From Pseudomonas sp. StFLB209 (GTDB taxonomy: Bacteria > Pseudomonadota > Gammaproteobacteria > Pseudomonadales > Pseudomonadaceae), in NCBI RefSeq assembly GCF_000829415.1, contig NZ_AP014637.1, positions 5,163,001-5,227,000 on the forward strand: a stretch of 64,000 nt of DNA. The letters run 5' to 3'. Shown here piece by piece: positions 44,183 through 53,474 of the stretch. The first letter of the stretch is position 1, and each line of letters begins with the position of its first letter. Both the position numbers and the translations under genes were made by a program. The notes beneath the pieces were generated by a model. That model searched no databases, was not told the DNA's origin, and worked only from the letters and a program-made list of their open reading frames with translations.

Positions 44183-44713
44183 ATGCCACCATCCAGGTCT
44201 GACGCCGCGCAATTGAACGTCCGCAATCGTGTCCTGCATCAGTTGTTCGGCGATCACCACAGCTGGCTGCTCGGCCGCCTGCGCGCACGCCTGGGCTGCC
44301 CGGCAGAAGCCGCAGACATGGCTTCGGAAACCTTCGTTCAGGTGGTCGCTGCGCCTTGCCCGCTGACAATTCGTGAGCCGCGTGCGCTGCTGACCACCAT
44401 CGCCAAGCGTCTGGTGTTTGCCAGTTGGCGACGCCGTGATCTGGAACGCGCTTATCTGGAAAGTCTGGCGCAGCAACCCGAAGTTTACGCCCCGTCGGCC
44501 GAAGAACAGGCCCAGGCACTGCAAGCCTTGGTGGCGCTGGATCGGCTGCTCGAAGGCCTGTCACCGATTGGCCGCAGCGCCTTTCTGTACAGCCAGCTGG
44601 ACAACCTGACCTACGCCGAAATCGGCCAGCGCCTGGGTATTTCTGCGCCACGGGTTCATCAGTACGTGGCCAAGGCGCTGGCGCTTTGTTATCTGGCGCT
44701 GGAGCCGGCATGA
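44183..44713 (+). CDS. ECF sigma factor, FecI/PvdS-like iron group
   Basis: 176 residues with sigma region 2 (VLHQLFGDHHSWLLGRLRAR...EAADMASETFVQVV) and region 4 (LSPIGRSAFLYSQLDNLTYA...GISAPRVHQYVAKAL). Its target should be the TonB receptor gene two genes downstream. The stop overlaps the fecR start (ATGA). Confidence 0.88.
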   Translation: MPPSRSDAAQLNVRNRVLHQLFGDHHSWLLGRLRARLGCPAEAADMASETFVQVVAAPCPLTIREPRALLTTIAKRLVFASWRRRDLERAYLESLAQQPEVYAPSAEEQAQALQALVALDRLLEGLSPIGRSAFLYSQLDNLTYAEIGQRLGISAPRVHQYVAKALALCYLALEPA

Positions 44714-45648
44714 AAGCCCGCCAACTGCCGCCCGCTGTAGCCCAAGCCGTTGAATGGCTGGCCTTGCAACGCTCCGGAACAATGAGTGACGGCGACCGGC
44801 AACGCTTCGAACACTGGCTGCACGCCAGTCCTGAACACAGCCTGGCCTGGCAGCAGCTGCAGCAGCGAATCGGTCAGGTGTTCAGCGGCACACCGCAAAG
44901 CTCGCGAGAAATGCTTGACCGTGCCGGCAACAGCCGTCGCCACCTGTTACGTGGCGCATTGGGGCTGAGCGGAGTGGGGTTGGCTGGCTGGTGGCTGCAA
45001 GGCCAGGGCCTGCTGCCCGGCCTGGGCGCCGATCTGCAAACTGCAATCGCCCAACGCCAGCGCTTCGACCTGGCCGATGGCAGCCGGGTGCTGCTCAATG
45101 CCGATAGCCGCGTCGATCTGCTGTTCGACGGGCGCCAGCGCACGTTGCTGCTGCGTCAGGGCGCGTTGAATATCGAGGTGGCGCGCGACCCTGAGCGGCC
45201 ATTGGTGGTGCGTACCGCGTTTGGCGAGGCGCGGGCGCTGGGCACCCGCTTCAGCGTGGCGCTGCACGAGCAATCGGCGCAGGTCTGGGTGCAACAGTCG
45301 CACGTGCTGGTCTCGGTGCCTGGCGCGGCGCCCTTGCAACTGCGCGCAGGCCAGGGCGCGCAGCTCGACGGTCGGCGGGTGCAGGCGCTGGATCCTCAAC
45401 TGTCCCGCGCCGCGGCCTGGGAAGATGGTCGCCTGGAGGTCCATGACCGCCCCGTGAGTGAGGTGATCGAAGCCTTGCGCGCCTATCATCCCGGCTGGCT
45501 GCGGATCAGCGCCGAGGCTGCGGCCTTGCGGGTGACCGGCATCTTCCCGCTGGACGACAGCCCCCAGGCACTGCGCATCCTCCAGGAGGTGTTGCCAGTA
45601 CGGGTCGAGCGCCCGCTGAGCTGGTGGACCCAAGTGAGCCTGCGCTGA
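44710..45648 (+). CDS. FecR-type anti-sigma regulator
   Basis: 312 residues. N-terminal DUF4880 region (AVAQAVEWLALQRSGTMSDG), a single membrane segment near 80-100 (GALGLSGVGLAGWWLQG), then the periplasmic FecR domain (FDLADGSRVLLNADSRVDLL) and a C-terminal STN-like part. It passes the signal from the receptor to the sigma factor across the inner membrane. Confidence 0.9.
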   Translation: MKARQLPPAVAQAVEWLALQRSGTMSDGDRQRFEHWLHASPEHSLAWQQLQQRIGQVFSGTPQSSREMLDRAGNSRRHLLRGALGLSGVGLAGWWLQGQGLLPGLGADLQTAIAQRQRFDLADGSRVLLNADSRVDLLFDGRQRTLLLRQGALNIEVARDPERPLVVRTAFGEARALGTRFSVALHEQSAQVWVQQSHVLVSVPGAAPLQLRAGQGAQLDGRRVQALDPQLSRAAAWEDGRLEVHDRPVSEVIEALRAYHPGWLRISAEAAALRVTGIFPLDDSPQALRILQEVLPVRVERPLSWWTQVSLR

Positions 45649-45734
45649 GCCTGAATTATTTTTTCATCGCCCCCTTAATAACCACCCCGCTCACGTCACA
45701 AGGCAGGCATCGACCTCATCAGGAACCCGCCGCC

Positions 45735-48137
45735 ATGCATCATCCGTCGCCCTTCTCACCTATCGCCCTGGCCTTGGCGCTGGCTTTTGGCTCCAGCCTG
45801 GCCAGTGCCGACAGCCTGGCTGCGCCTGCTGATATCAGTCACGCATCATTCGACTTCGACCTGCCAGCCGGCCCGCTGGATGCCACCCTGACCGCCATTG
45901 CCCGCCAGAGCGGGCGCAATATCGCCTTCAGCGCGTCTTTGACCCGTGGCCTGAACAGCCCCGCGCTGCGCGGTCGCTACAGCGCCGAGCAAGCAGTACA
46001 GCAAGCCTTGCAAGGGCTGGCCCTGCAATTGGGCGTCACCCCCAGCGGCACCTTGAGCATCGAGCCGCGTAGCGACGCCGCCGTACAACTGGCGCCCATC
46101 GACATTGCCGCCGCCAGCCACGCGCAGAATGCCTGGGGACCGGCGTACAGCCGCGTGGCGACCCACAGTGCCAGTGCCACCAAGACCGACACCCCGCTGC
46201 TGGAAACGCCACAGTCCGTCTCGATCATCACCCGCGAAGAAATGACCGCCCGCCAGCACACCAGCCTGGCCGATGTACTCAACTACACCCCCGGTGTGAT
46301 CGCCCAACCCAACGGCTACAGCCGGGTGGCCGATGACTACCGGATGCGCGGTTTCGACATCGGCCCGCGCACCGGCAGCGTGCTGCGCGACGGCATGAAG
46401 ATGCAGAGCACTCAATTCGAAGGCGGCCAGGAGCCTTACGGCCTGGAGCGCGTTGAAGTGCTCAAAGGCGCCTCCTCGGTGCTTTACGGGCAACTGGCGC
46501 CGGGCGGGCTGGTCAACACGGTAAGCAAACGCCCGACCCTGACGCCGCTGCATGAGCTGAATCTGGAGTATGGCAATCACCAGCGCATGCAGTTGTCTAC
46601 CGACCACGCTGGCGCACTGGATGAGCAAGGTCGCCTGAGCTATCGCCTGACTGCGCTCAGCCGTGACAGCGGCACCCAGTATTCGGCCATTGACGACGAC
46701 AAGCACTACATTGCCCCGGCGCTGACCTGGCAGATCAGCGACGACAGCCGCCTGACCCTGCTCGCCAGCCAGCAGCGCACCCGCACCACCCTCACCCCGC
46801 CGATGCGTTATGACCTGACCGTGTATAGCCGCACACCCGGTTACAAGGTGCCGTATGACCTGTTTGCCGGCGAGCCGGATTACGATCGTTATGACGGCAA
46901 CCTGCACACCGCAGGCTACCTGTTCGAACATCGCGTCAATGAGCACCTGCAACTGCGCCAGGCCGTGCGCTATTTCGAGTCCAGAGCCGACTACGACTAC
47001 ATTACCCTCAACACCAGCCGGGTCAGCGGCGCCAATCTCTCGCAACTGTCGCGCAGTTATAACAGCCGCGAAGACATCGCCACCGGCTGGACCAGCGACA
47101 ACAGCCTGCAACTGGACCTGGAACACGGGCGCTGGCAACACACCGTGCTGGCCGGCGTGGACTATTACCACAAGACCTACGACAGCCATCGCTTCAGCGG
47201 TAACGCGCCGGTGCTGGACCTGGCCAATCCGGTGTACGGTAACCTGCCCAATGTTGACCGCTCAGTCGATCGCGGCTCAGACCTGCACGCCCGACAACTG
47301 GGTCTTTACCTGCAAGAACAGATTAAGTTTGATGAGCACTGGGTCGGCGTGTTCGGCTTGCGTCAGGACTGGGCCGACAGCACGACCCGCACCTACCGCG
47401 AAGGCGCACGCAGCACTACCGACGACAGCCAGCTTACCGGCCGGGTCGGGGTGGTCTACCTCGCAGGCAACGGCCTGGCCGCCTACGCCAGCTACAGCCA
47501 GTCATTTCTGCCGGCCAGCGGCAGCGGCGCCGACGGCAAACCGTTCAAACCCACCGAAGGTGAACAGTACGAGATCGGCCTGCGTTATCAGCCAGCCGAC
47601 CGCGAATGGCTGCTCAGTGCAGCGCTGTATCAGCTGACCCAGCGTAACGTCACCAGCTCGATTCCCGGCTCCGATTTCGACGAGCAGACCGGCAAGGAAC
47701 GCAGCAAGGGCCTGGAGCTCGAAGCCAAGGCGCAGTTGACCGATAACCTGGCGTTCAGCGCCGGCTACGCCTACACCGACGCCCATGTGATCGCCGACAA
47801 CGACCCGCAACTGGAAGGCTCGCGCATTGAGGGCACGCCCTACCACAGTGCCTCGCTGTGGCTGGACTACCGCCTCGCCGCATTGGGTCTGCACGGCGTC
47901 AGCGTCGGGGCCGGAGCGCGCTACAACGGCACCACCCATACCCTGCCGAGCATCAGCGACCGCAAGATCCCGGCCTACACCCTGTTCGACGCACGGCTCA
48001 GCTACGCACTGGACGACCATTGGCAACTGGCCGTCCGCGCGCAGAACCTGACCAACCAGCGCTACCTGTACTGCGCCAACTCGTGCCGCTATGGCGATGA
48101 ACGCAGCCTGGTGGGTTCAGTCAGCTACAACTGGTAA
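45735..48137 (+). CDS. TonB-dependent ferrisiderophore receptor with STN domain
   Basis: 800 residues from ATG 45735; the frame start at 45624 overlaps fecR. Signal peptide to about residue 22, an STN signalling domain (about 35-105, FDLPAGPLDATLTAIARQSG), plug (ETPQSVSIITREEMTARQH...VLKGASSVLYGQLAPGG), then the 22-strand barrel ending VSYNW. The late YCANSCRYGDER loop resembles hydroxamate receptors (FoxA/FiuA/FhuA group), so a xenosiderophore of ferrichrome or ferrioxamine type is plausible. Forms a surface-signalling unit with the two genes before it. Confidence 0.9.
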   Translation: MHHPSPFSPIALALALAFGSSLASADSLAAPADISHASFDFDLPAGPLDATLTAIARQSGRNIAFSASLTRGLNSPALRGRYSAEQAVQQALQGLALQLGVTPSGTLSIEPRSDAAVQLAPIDIAAASHAQNAWGPAYSRVATHSASATKTDTPLLETPQSVSIITREEMTARQHTSLADVLNYTPGVIAQPNGYSRVADDYRMRGFDIGPRTGSVLRDGMKMQSTQFEGGQEPYGLERVEVLKGASSVLYGQLAPGGLVNTVSKRPTLTPLHELNLEYGNHQRMQLSTDHAGALDEQGRLSYRLTALSRDSGTQYSAIDDDKHYIAPALTWQISDDSRLTLLASQQRTRTTLTPPMRYDLTVYSRTPGYKVPYDLFAGEPDYDRYDGNLHTAGYLFEHRVNEHLQLRQAVRYFESRADYDYITLNTSRVSGANLSQLSRSYNSREDIATGWTSDNSLQLDLEHGRWQHTVLAGVDYYHKTYDSHRFSGNAPVLDLANPVYGNLPNVDRSVDRGSDLHARQLGLYLQEQIKFDEHWVGVFGLRQDWADSTTRTYREGARSTTDDSQLTGRVGVVYLAGNGLAAYASYSQSFLPASGSGADGKPFKPTEGEQYEIGLRYQPADREWLLSAALYQLTQRNVTSSIPGSDFDEQTGKERSKGLELEAKAQLTDNLAFSAGYAYTDAHVIADNDPQLEGSRIEGTPYHSASLWLDYRLAALGLHGVSVGAGARYNGTTHTLPSISDRKIPAYTLFDARLSYALDDHWQLAVRAQNLTNQRYLYCANSCRYGDERSLVGSVSYNW

Positions 48138-48160
48138 CGGCTAGGCAGATGGCTGCACAG

Positions 48161-49108
48161 CTAGAACTTGTGCAGCCAGTTCAGCACCAGCTTGTCGCCC
48201 TCGGTGCGGTTCTCGGCGCCCTGTTCGAAGTACAGGTTGACCGACAGCACGTCCTCTTTGCTGAACGCGTAGAGCATCCCCGGCCCCGCTGCCCAGACCT
48301 TTTCGCGGCGGCCGCTGACCGCGTGGCCATCGACTTTGGTGTCGGTGAACTGCTTGAGCCAGTAGCCGTTCAGACCCACGCTAAACGCCTGGCTGACCGC
48401 GTATTGCAAGGTCAGGTTAGCGTGCAGCGCCTGACCGGCCTGGGTGTCGGAGACATCACCGAAGCCGGCCTGCGGGTCGTTGTTCTTGCCGTTCCACAGG
48501 TACATGAAACGGCCGCTGGCCGACCATTTTGGCGTGAACCAGTAGGTGGCCGCGTAGTACGGGTTGAACGACCAGAAGTTGCTGCCCGGATTGATCGAGC
48601 GCTCACGGTCATAGGCGCCCACCGGGATCGACACATCAGCTTCAATGCGCTGGGTCAGCACCGGGCTGCCGTCGGCGCGGGTCAGGGTCGGCAATTGCAA
48701 GAACGCGCCGAGCACCAGATCGCCCAGCCCGGCACGCGAGCTGAGCGCCGCGTTGTTCAGACCGTCATCGACATCCACATGGGCCAGTGATGTGTTGATC
48801 AGGGTAAAGCCCGGCATTGCGCCATTGGCCCATGGCTGGCCGAGGTAGATGATTTGCGTGGTCGGCGCGAATACCTCCAGATCCTGCCGGGGCAAGCCCA
48901 GCTTGTCGCCATTGGCATCATTGAAGCGGCTGGCCCGTGAGTAGGTCAGGTACTCTTCCAGGTACCAGCCAGGCCCGGCTGGGGCCGGCGAGCCATCATA
49001 GAAACTGGTGGAGCCCAGATTGAGTCCGGGCAAGTCGTAACCGTGGGCAGTCGAGCACAGCGCAACACAAAGCATGGCCGCAACCGGCCGCAAGAATGGC
49101 TTGGGCAT
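48161..49108 (-). CDS. SphA/MetA-pathway-type outer-membrane protein
   Basis: 315 residues with a signal peptide (MLCVALCSTAHG). Beta-barrel-like sequence ending LVLNWLHKF with terminal Phe; PGWYLEEYLTYSRASRF and SFNPYYAATYWFTPKW are typical of the COG4313/SphA group, often found in aromatic-compound clusters and thought to admit hydrophobic substrates. Likely the last gene of the aldehyde dehydrogenase/SDR operon. Confidence 0.8.
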   Translation of the reverse strand: MPKPFLRPVAAMLCVALCSTAHGYDLPGLNLGSTSFYDGSPAPAGPGWYLEEYLTYSRASRFNDANGDKLGLPRQDLEVFAPTTQIIYLGQPWANGAMPGFTLINTSLAHVDVDDGLNNAALSSRAGLGDLVLGAFLQLPTLTRADGSPVLTQRIEADVSIPVGAYDRERSINPGSNFWSFNPYYAATYWFTPKWSASGRFMYLWNGKNNDPQAGFGDVSDTQAGQALHANLTLQYAVSQAFSVGLNGYWLKQFTDTKVDGHAVSGRREKVWAAGPGMLYAFSKEDVLSVNLYFEQGAENRTEGDKLVLNWLHKF

Positions 49109-49178
49109 CTTGTAAGTCCTGTATTGTTTTTATTGTTCAGAACCCCGCCGCCTCAGGGCTGGCGGGGGGGGCAAGCGC

Positions 49179-49946
49179 TCAAACGTAAGTGGCTGCCAGG
49201 CCGCCATCCACCGGCAGGTTTACGCCATTGACCCAGCGCGCCGCATCCGAGCAGAAAAAGGCAATCACCGCCGCCACCTCGTCGGCCAATGCCGGGCGGG
49301 TCATGCGCTGGCTGTCGCGGGCCACCCGCTCCGGGCCGAGCATGCTGACGAAATCACCGAGGATCGGCGTGAATACCGGGCCGGGCGCGACGCAATTGAG
49401 GCGCACGCCATGGTCACGGAACCACGCCTGCGATTGCTGAAAGCTCCAGACAATCAGCGCCTCCTTGAAGTATTGATAGCAATCGCTGTGCTGTACCGGG
49501 TTGGCGTCCAGCCAGGCGCGGCCTGCCGCGTAGCTTTCAGTGCCGGCCAGCGCCTTGTGCTGCTCCACGCGCAGCGGCCATTGCGCGCCCAACACCGACG
49601 CCACGTTGACGATGCTGCCGCCACCGGCCAGGCGCGGCAGCAGCGCGGTAGACAACTGCCGCACGCCCAGATAGTTGACCGCCGCCACCACGTCGAGCGG
49701 CGCGGTGCCGGGCACCCCGGCGATGTTGCACAAGGCATCGACCCTTGCCGGCAGGCGCTCGACCAGCGCGTCGATGCTGGCAGGGTCGCCCAGGTCGGCT
49801 TGAAAAAAACCGTCCAGGCTCAGTTGCGCCTCGTGGCGGTCCACACCGATAACCCTGGCGCCTTGAAAGCGCGCCAGTCTTGCCACCTCGGCACCGATGC
49901 CCGACGCAACGCCGGTGACCAGCAGGGTTTTGTTGTACAGATTCAT
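49179..49946 (-). CDS. SDR alcohol dehydrogenase, coniferyl-alcohol type
   Basis: 255 residues from ATG 49946 (GAGGG seven bases upstream). Classical short-chain dehydrogenase: TGVASGIG cofactor motif, NIAG, and the catalytic Tyr in DCYQYFKEAL (Y-x-x-x-K). Length and sequence style match coniferyl-alcohol dehydrogenase (CalA), which oxidises aromatic allylic alcohols to the aldehyde with NAD. The following aldehyde dehydrogenase would take the product to the acid. Confidence 0.82.
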   Translation of the reverse strand: MNLYNKTLLVTGVASGIGAEVARLARFQGARVIGVDRHEAQLSLDGFFQADLGDPASIDALVERLPARVDALCNIAGVPGTAPLDVVAAVNYLGVRQLSTALLPRLAGGGSIVNVASVLGAQWPLRVEQHKALAGTESYAAGRAWLDANPVQHSDCYQYFKEALIVWSFQQSQAWFRDHGVRLNCVAPGPVFTPILGDFVSMLGPERVARDSQRMTRPALADEVAAVIAFFCSDAARWVNGVNLPVDGGLAATYV

Positions 49947-49995
49947 GTTCAAGCCCTCTTATTGTTGTGTAGGCATGCCGCGATAAATCGATCAC

Positions 49996-51471
49996 TCAAA
50001 ACGGGTACTGCGGCGCGGTGTTTTTCACCGTCACCCATTGCCACTGGCTGTATTCATCCCAGTCCGCCGGGCCGCCGACGCTGCCGCCGTTGCCCGAGGC
50101 GCCGCGGCCGCCAAATGGGTTGCTGCACTCATCTGCCACGGTCTGGTCGTTGATGTGCAGCAGACCGCAGTTCAGCCGCTCGCCGATGGCCATGGCGCGG
50201 CCCACCGAAGCCGAGATCACCGCCGCCGACAGGCCGTACTCGGTGCGATTGGCCAACTCGACAGCCTCCTCATCGGTCGCAAAACTCACCACGGCCGCCA
50301 CCGGGCCGAACAGTTCTTCCTCGAACACGCGCATGCCCGGCCGCACCCCGCTGAGCACCGTGGGGCGGTAGAACAGTTGTTCATACTCACCGCCCGCCTC
50401 CAATCGTGCCCCGGCCTGCAGGCTGTCGCTGACGATGGCGTGCAGGCGCTGCAATTGGCGCGGGTTGATCAGCGGCCCCAACACCGCTTCACCACGCGCC
50501 GCATTGCCGACGCTCAGCGCCCTGGCCTTGTCGGCCAGCTTGCGGGTCAGGCTGGCGGCGATGGACTCGTGCGCCAGAATCAACCCGCTGGCCATGCAGA
50601 TCTGCCCCTGATGCAACCAGGCGCCCCAGGCGGCATTGCTCGCGGCAAGGTCCAGATCAGCGTCTTCGAGGATGATCAACGGGTTCTTGCCGCCCAGTTC
50701 CAGAGCGACCTTTTTCAGGTGCTCACCGGCCACAGCGGCGACCTTGCGCCCGGCGCCGGTAGAGCCGGTGAAGGCGATCATTCGTACATCCGGGTGCCGA
50801 CACAGCGCCTCGCCCGCGTCAGCGCGCCCCGGCAGCACATGCAGCAAGCCTTTGGGCAGGCCGGCCTCTTCGAGCAGCCGAGCGATGAGAAAGCCGCCGC
50901 TGACCGGGGTCTGCGGGTCGGGCTTGAGCACCACCGCATTACCCACCGCCAGCGCCGGAGCCACCGAGCGCAGCGACAGAATCAACGGAAAATTGAACGG
51001 CGAAATCACCCCCACCACCCCATGGGGCTGGCGCCGCGCATACGACAGCCGCCCGGCCGCGCTGGGCAGCACCAGACCGTGGGGTTGCGACAACAGGCCT
51101 GCCGCCTGATGCAACAGGACAATCGCCTCACGTACTTCATGCTCGCCTTTGAACAACGCCCCGCCAGTCTCCCGCGCCACATACAGCGCCAGTTCAGCGA
51201 AATTGCCTTCGGCCACCTCCGCAGCCTTGCGAAAGATCTGCGCCCGCTCGCGAGGCCCGAGTGCCGCCCAGGCCGGCTGCGCCAAGGCAGCGCTGCGACA
51301 GGCAGCGGCGACATCATCGGCATCGGCCATGGCGCAGTACATCAGCGGCTCGCCAGTGGCCGGCTCGACAACCGGATCAACCAGACCGGACCCGCGAATC
51401 CAGTCACCGTTGAACAGGCATCCGGGCACCAGCGCCGGTTGCAGCAAAGAGGGGGTGTGTGACTCTGACAT
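49996..51471 (-). CDS. NAD-dependent aromatic aldehyde dehydrogenase
   Basis: 491 residues, ALDH superfamily, benzaldehyde/vanillin/coniferyl-aldehyde dehydrogenase group. Seen: ISPFNFPLIL, FTGSTGAGRKVA, the Glu in ELGGKNPLIIL, and the catalytic Cys in HQGQICMASG. GGAG precedes the start. First gene of the operon behind a sigma-54 promoter. The exact substrate cannot be told; benzaldehyde, vanillin and coniferyl aldehyde are all possible. Confidence 0.87.
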   Translation of the reverse strand: MSESHTPSLLQPALVPGCLFNGDWIRGSGLVDPVVEPATGEPLMYCAMADADDVAAACRSAALAQPAWAALGPRERAQIFRKAAEVAEGNFAELALYVARETGGALFKGEHEVREAIVLLHQAAGLLSQPHGLVLPSAAGRLSYARRQPHGVVGVISPFNFPLILSLRSVAPALAVGNAVVLKPDPQTPVSGGFLIARLLEEAGLPKGLLHVLPGRADAGEALCRHPDVRMIAFTGSTGAGRKVAAVAGEHLKKVALELGGKNPLIILEDADLDLAASNAAWGAWLHQGQICMASGLILAHESIAASLTRKLADKARALSVGNAARGEAVLGPLINPRQLQRLHAIVSDSLQAGARLEAGGEYEQLFYRPTVLSGVRPGMRVFEEELFGPVAAVVSFATDEEAVELANRTEYGLSAAVISASVGRAMAIGERLNCGLLHINDQTVADECSNPFGGRGASGNGGSVGGPADWDEYSQWQWVTVKNTAPQYPF

Positions 51472-51615
51472 GGCAACTCCTGATTCTTATGATTGTGTTC
51501 GGCTGCGCCGCACCAGGGTCAGAGCAAGGGCTGTGCCGTGTTGCTCAGCACCTTCACGTATAAATGCCCAAAGGCTCTGCACCAAGGCTTTGCATGCAGC
51601 GGCCCTGCTGCACAG

Positions 51616-51632
51616 TGCAAAGCGGCTGCCGG
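51616..51632 (-). promoter_or_regulatory. Sigma-54 (-24/-12) promoter
   Basis: On the minus strand CCGGCAGCCGCTTTGCA has GG and GC ten bases apart, the TTGCA -12 element and the GGCA part of the -24 element. It lies about 145 bases before the aldehyde dehydrogenase start, and the neighbour is a sigma-54 activator. Confidence 0.65.
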
Positions 51633-51656
51633 GGCATCAGCGCGCGGACTTGTTCA

Positions 51657-51706
51657 TTTGATAAAGTTATGTTTAATAACTATCTGCGTAGTTGCTCATA
51701 TCAAGC
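51657..51706. promoter_or_regulatory. Possible upstream activator site
   Basis: Contains GTTATGTTTAATAAC (5-bp arms) and TTGCTCATATCAA, partial palindromes 30-90 bases upstream of the -24/-12 promoter, where XylR/DmpR-type activators bind. Low certainty; it also covers the activator's own promoter. Confidence 0.35.
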
Positions 51707-51730
51707 ACTCAGCCATCCAGGGGCATAACA

Positions 51731-53470
51731 ATGACTAATCCCCGCAGCGCCCAACCCGTTACTGCTCCACCGCGTGGTGACAGCCGCCAGTTAAGCGCCA
51801 GCAGTTCGCCCACTACCGCGGAACTGACCGATTGTTTGTTTTTCAGTCCTGAAGACGGACGGATCTGGCTCAATGACCAGCGCATGCTGTTGCTGCACAG
51901 CTCATCGTTCGGCGCGCTGCGCAGCGAGGTGATCGCCCGGTTGGGGCTGGAGCAGGCGCGTGGGCTATTCACCCGCACTGGCTATGCCTCGGGCCTGCGC
52001 GATGCCCGGCTGATCCGCGAGCGCTGGCCGCAGGCCGATGCCGCTGCGGTGTTCCGTGCCGGCACCCACCTGCACACCCTGGAAGGCATGACCAAGGTCG
52101 AACCGCTGTATTTCAAGTTCGACGCCGAATCGGGTTTCTACGAAGGCGAGTTTCTCTGGCACCACTGCTGCGAAGCCGATGAACACCTGGCCGTGCACGG
52201 TGTCGCCCAGGACCCGGTGTGCTGGACCGAAACCGGTTACGCCATGGGTTTTGTCAGTGGCTTGTTCGGGCAAATGGTGATTTTCCGCGAGGTGCAGTGC
52301 CGCGGCATGGGCCACGCCAGTTGCCGGGTGATCGGCAAGACCGCTGCGCAGTGGAACGATGCCGGGCAAGACCTCAGCTACCTGAATGTCTCGTCGAGCT
52401 TGAGCCATCCTGATCCGGCCCCCGCGCCTGTGCCACACGCCGCGGTCGGCCCGCACCCGCCGCTGATCGGCGCCAGCGCGGCCTTCAATGCTGCCACCCA
52501 GGCTCTGCAGCGGGTCGCCAAAACCCCGGCCAGCGTGCTGATCAGCGGTGAGTCGGGGGTGGGCAAAGAGTTGTTCGCCCGCCAGTTGCACCAACTCAGC
52601 CAGCGTCGCAACGGCCCGTTCGTGGCGCTGAACTGCGCAGCGATTCCGGACAACCTGATCGAAGCCGAGTTGTTTGGTGTCGAACGCGGCGCCTACACCG
52701 GGGCCACCCATTCAAGACCCGGACGCTTTGAACGGGCCGCCGGCGGCACGTTGTTTCTCGATGAAATCACCTGCCTGAGCCTCGCCGGCCAGAGCAAGCT
52801 GCTGCGCGCCCTGCAAGAGCGGGAGATCGAGCGGGTCGGTGGCGTGCACGGCATCAAGGTCGATGTGCGGGTGGTGGCGGCGACCAATATCGACCTGCGC
52901 AAGGCCGTGGCTGACGGCAGCTTTCGGGAAGACCTGTTCTATCGGTTGAACGTCTACCCGATTGCCTTGCCGCCCTTGCGCGAGCGCCGTGATGACATTG
53001 CGCTGCTGATCGACGCCTTCCTGACCCGCTTCTGCCGGGACTATGAGCGCACCCCGGCCGGCCTGACCATGCGTGCCCTCAAGGTCCTGCTGCGCTATGA
53101 CTTTCCCGGCAATGTGCGGGAACTGCAGAACCTCATCGAGCGCGGCCTGATTGCCAGCGATGAAGGTCAGCCCATTGATCTGGTGCATCTGTTTCGCAAT
53201 GAGCCGCTGCCCGGCGACCCGTATGGGGTGGATGATCACGGCAGCCTGTCCAACAGCATGCCACCTGCCCCAACAGCAGCAGTTGCCCCGCCGCTGCTGG
53301 AAACCCTTGGGCAACTGGACCCGGCTTTTACCCTGCACGGCCTCGAATCACGGCTGATCAACGAGGCCTTGCAGCGCAGTGCAGGCAATCTGGCGGCAGC
53401 GGCCAGGCAATTGGGCCTGAGCCGGGCGCAGTTCGCCTATCGCCTGAAAAAGCACCAAGCGCCTGACTGA
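51731..53470 (+). CDS. XylR/DmpR-type sigma-54 activator
   Basis: 579 residues from ATG 51731 (AGGGG upstream). XylR_N sensor (about 30-130), V4R domain (about 140-205, with [14 protein letters not shown] and [14 protein letters not shown]), AAA+ domain with Walker A GESGVGKE and loop GAYTGA (Phe to Tyr of GAFTGA, as in several Pseudomonas members), and a Fis-type helix-turn-helix at the C-terminus ([20 protein letters not shown]). It senses an aromatic ligand directly and activates the divergent operon (AreR/CalR-like role). Confidence 0.9.
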   Translation: MTNPRSAQPVTAPPRGDSRQLSASSSPTTAELTDCLFFSPEDGRIWLNDQRMLLLHSSSFGALRSEVIARLGLEQARGLFTRTGYASGLRDARLIRERWPQADAAAVFRAGTHLHTLEGMTKVEPLYFKFDAESGFYEGEFLWHHCCEADEHLAVHGVAQDPVCWTETGYAMGFVSGLFGQMVIFREVQCRGMGHASCRVIGKTAAQWNDAGQDLSYLNVSSSLSHPDPAPAPVPHAAVGPHPPLIGASAAFNAATQALQRVAKTPASVLISGESGVGKELFARQLHQLSQRRNGPFVALNCAAIPDNLIEAELFGVERGAYTGATHSRPGRFERAAGGTLFLDEITCLSLAGQSKLLRALQEREIERVGGVHGIKVDVRVVAATNIDLRKAVADGSFREDLFYRLNVYPIALPPLRERRDDIALLIDAFLTRFCRDYERTPAGLTMRALKVLLRYDFPGNVRELQNLIERGLIASDEGQPIDLVHLFRNEPLPGDPYGVDDHGSLSNSMPPAPTAAVAPPLLETLGQLDPAFTLHGLESRLINEALQRSAGNLAAAARQLGLSRAQFAYRLKKHQAPD

Positions 53471-53474
53471 GCCG

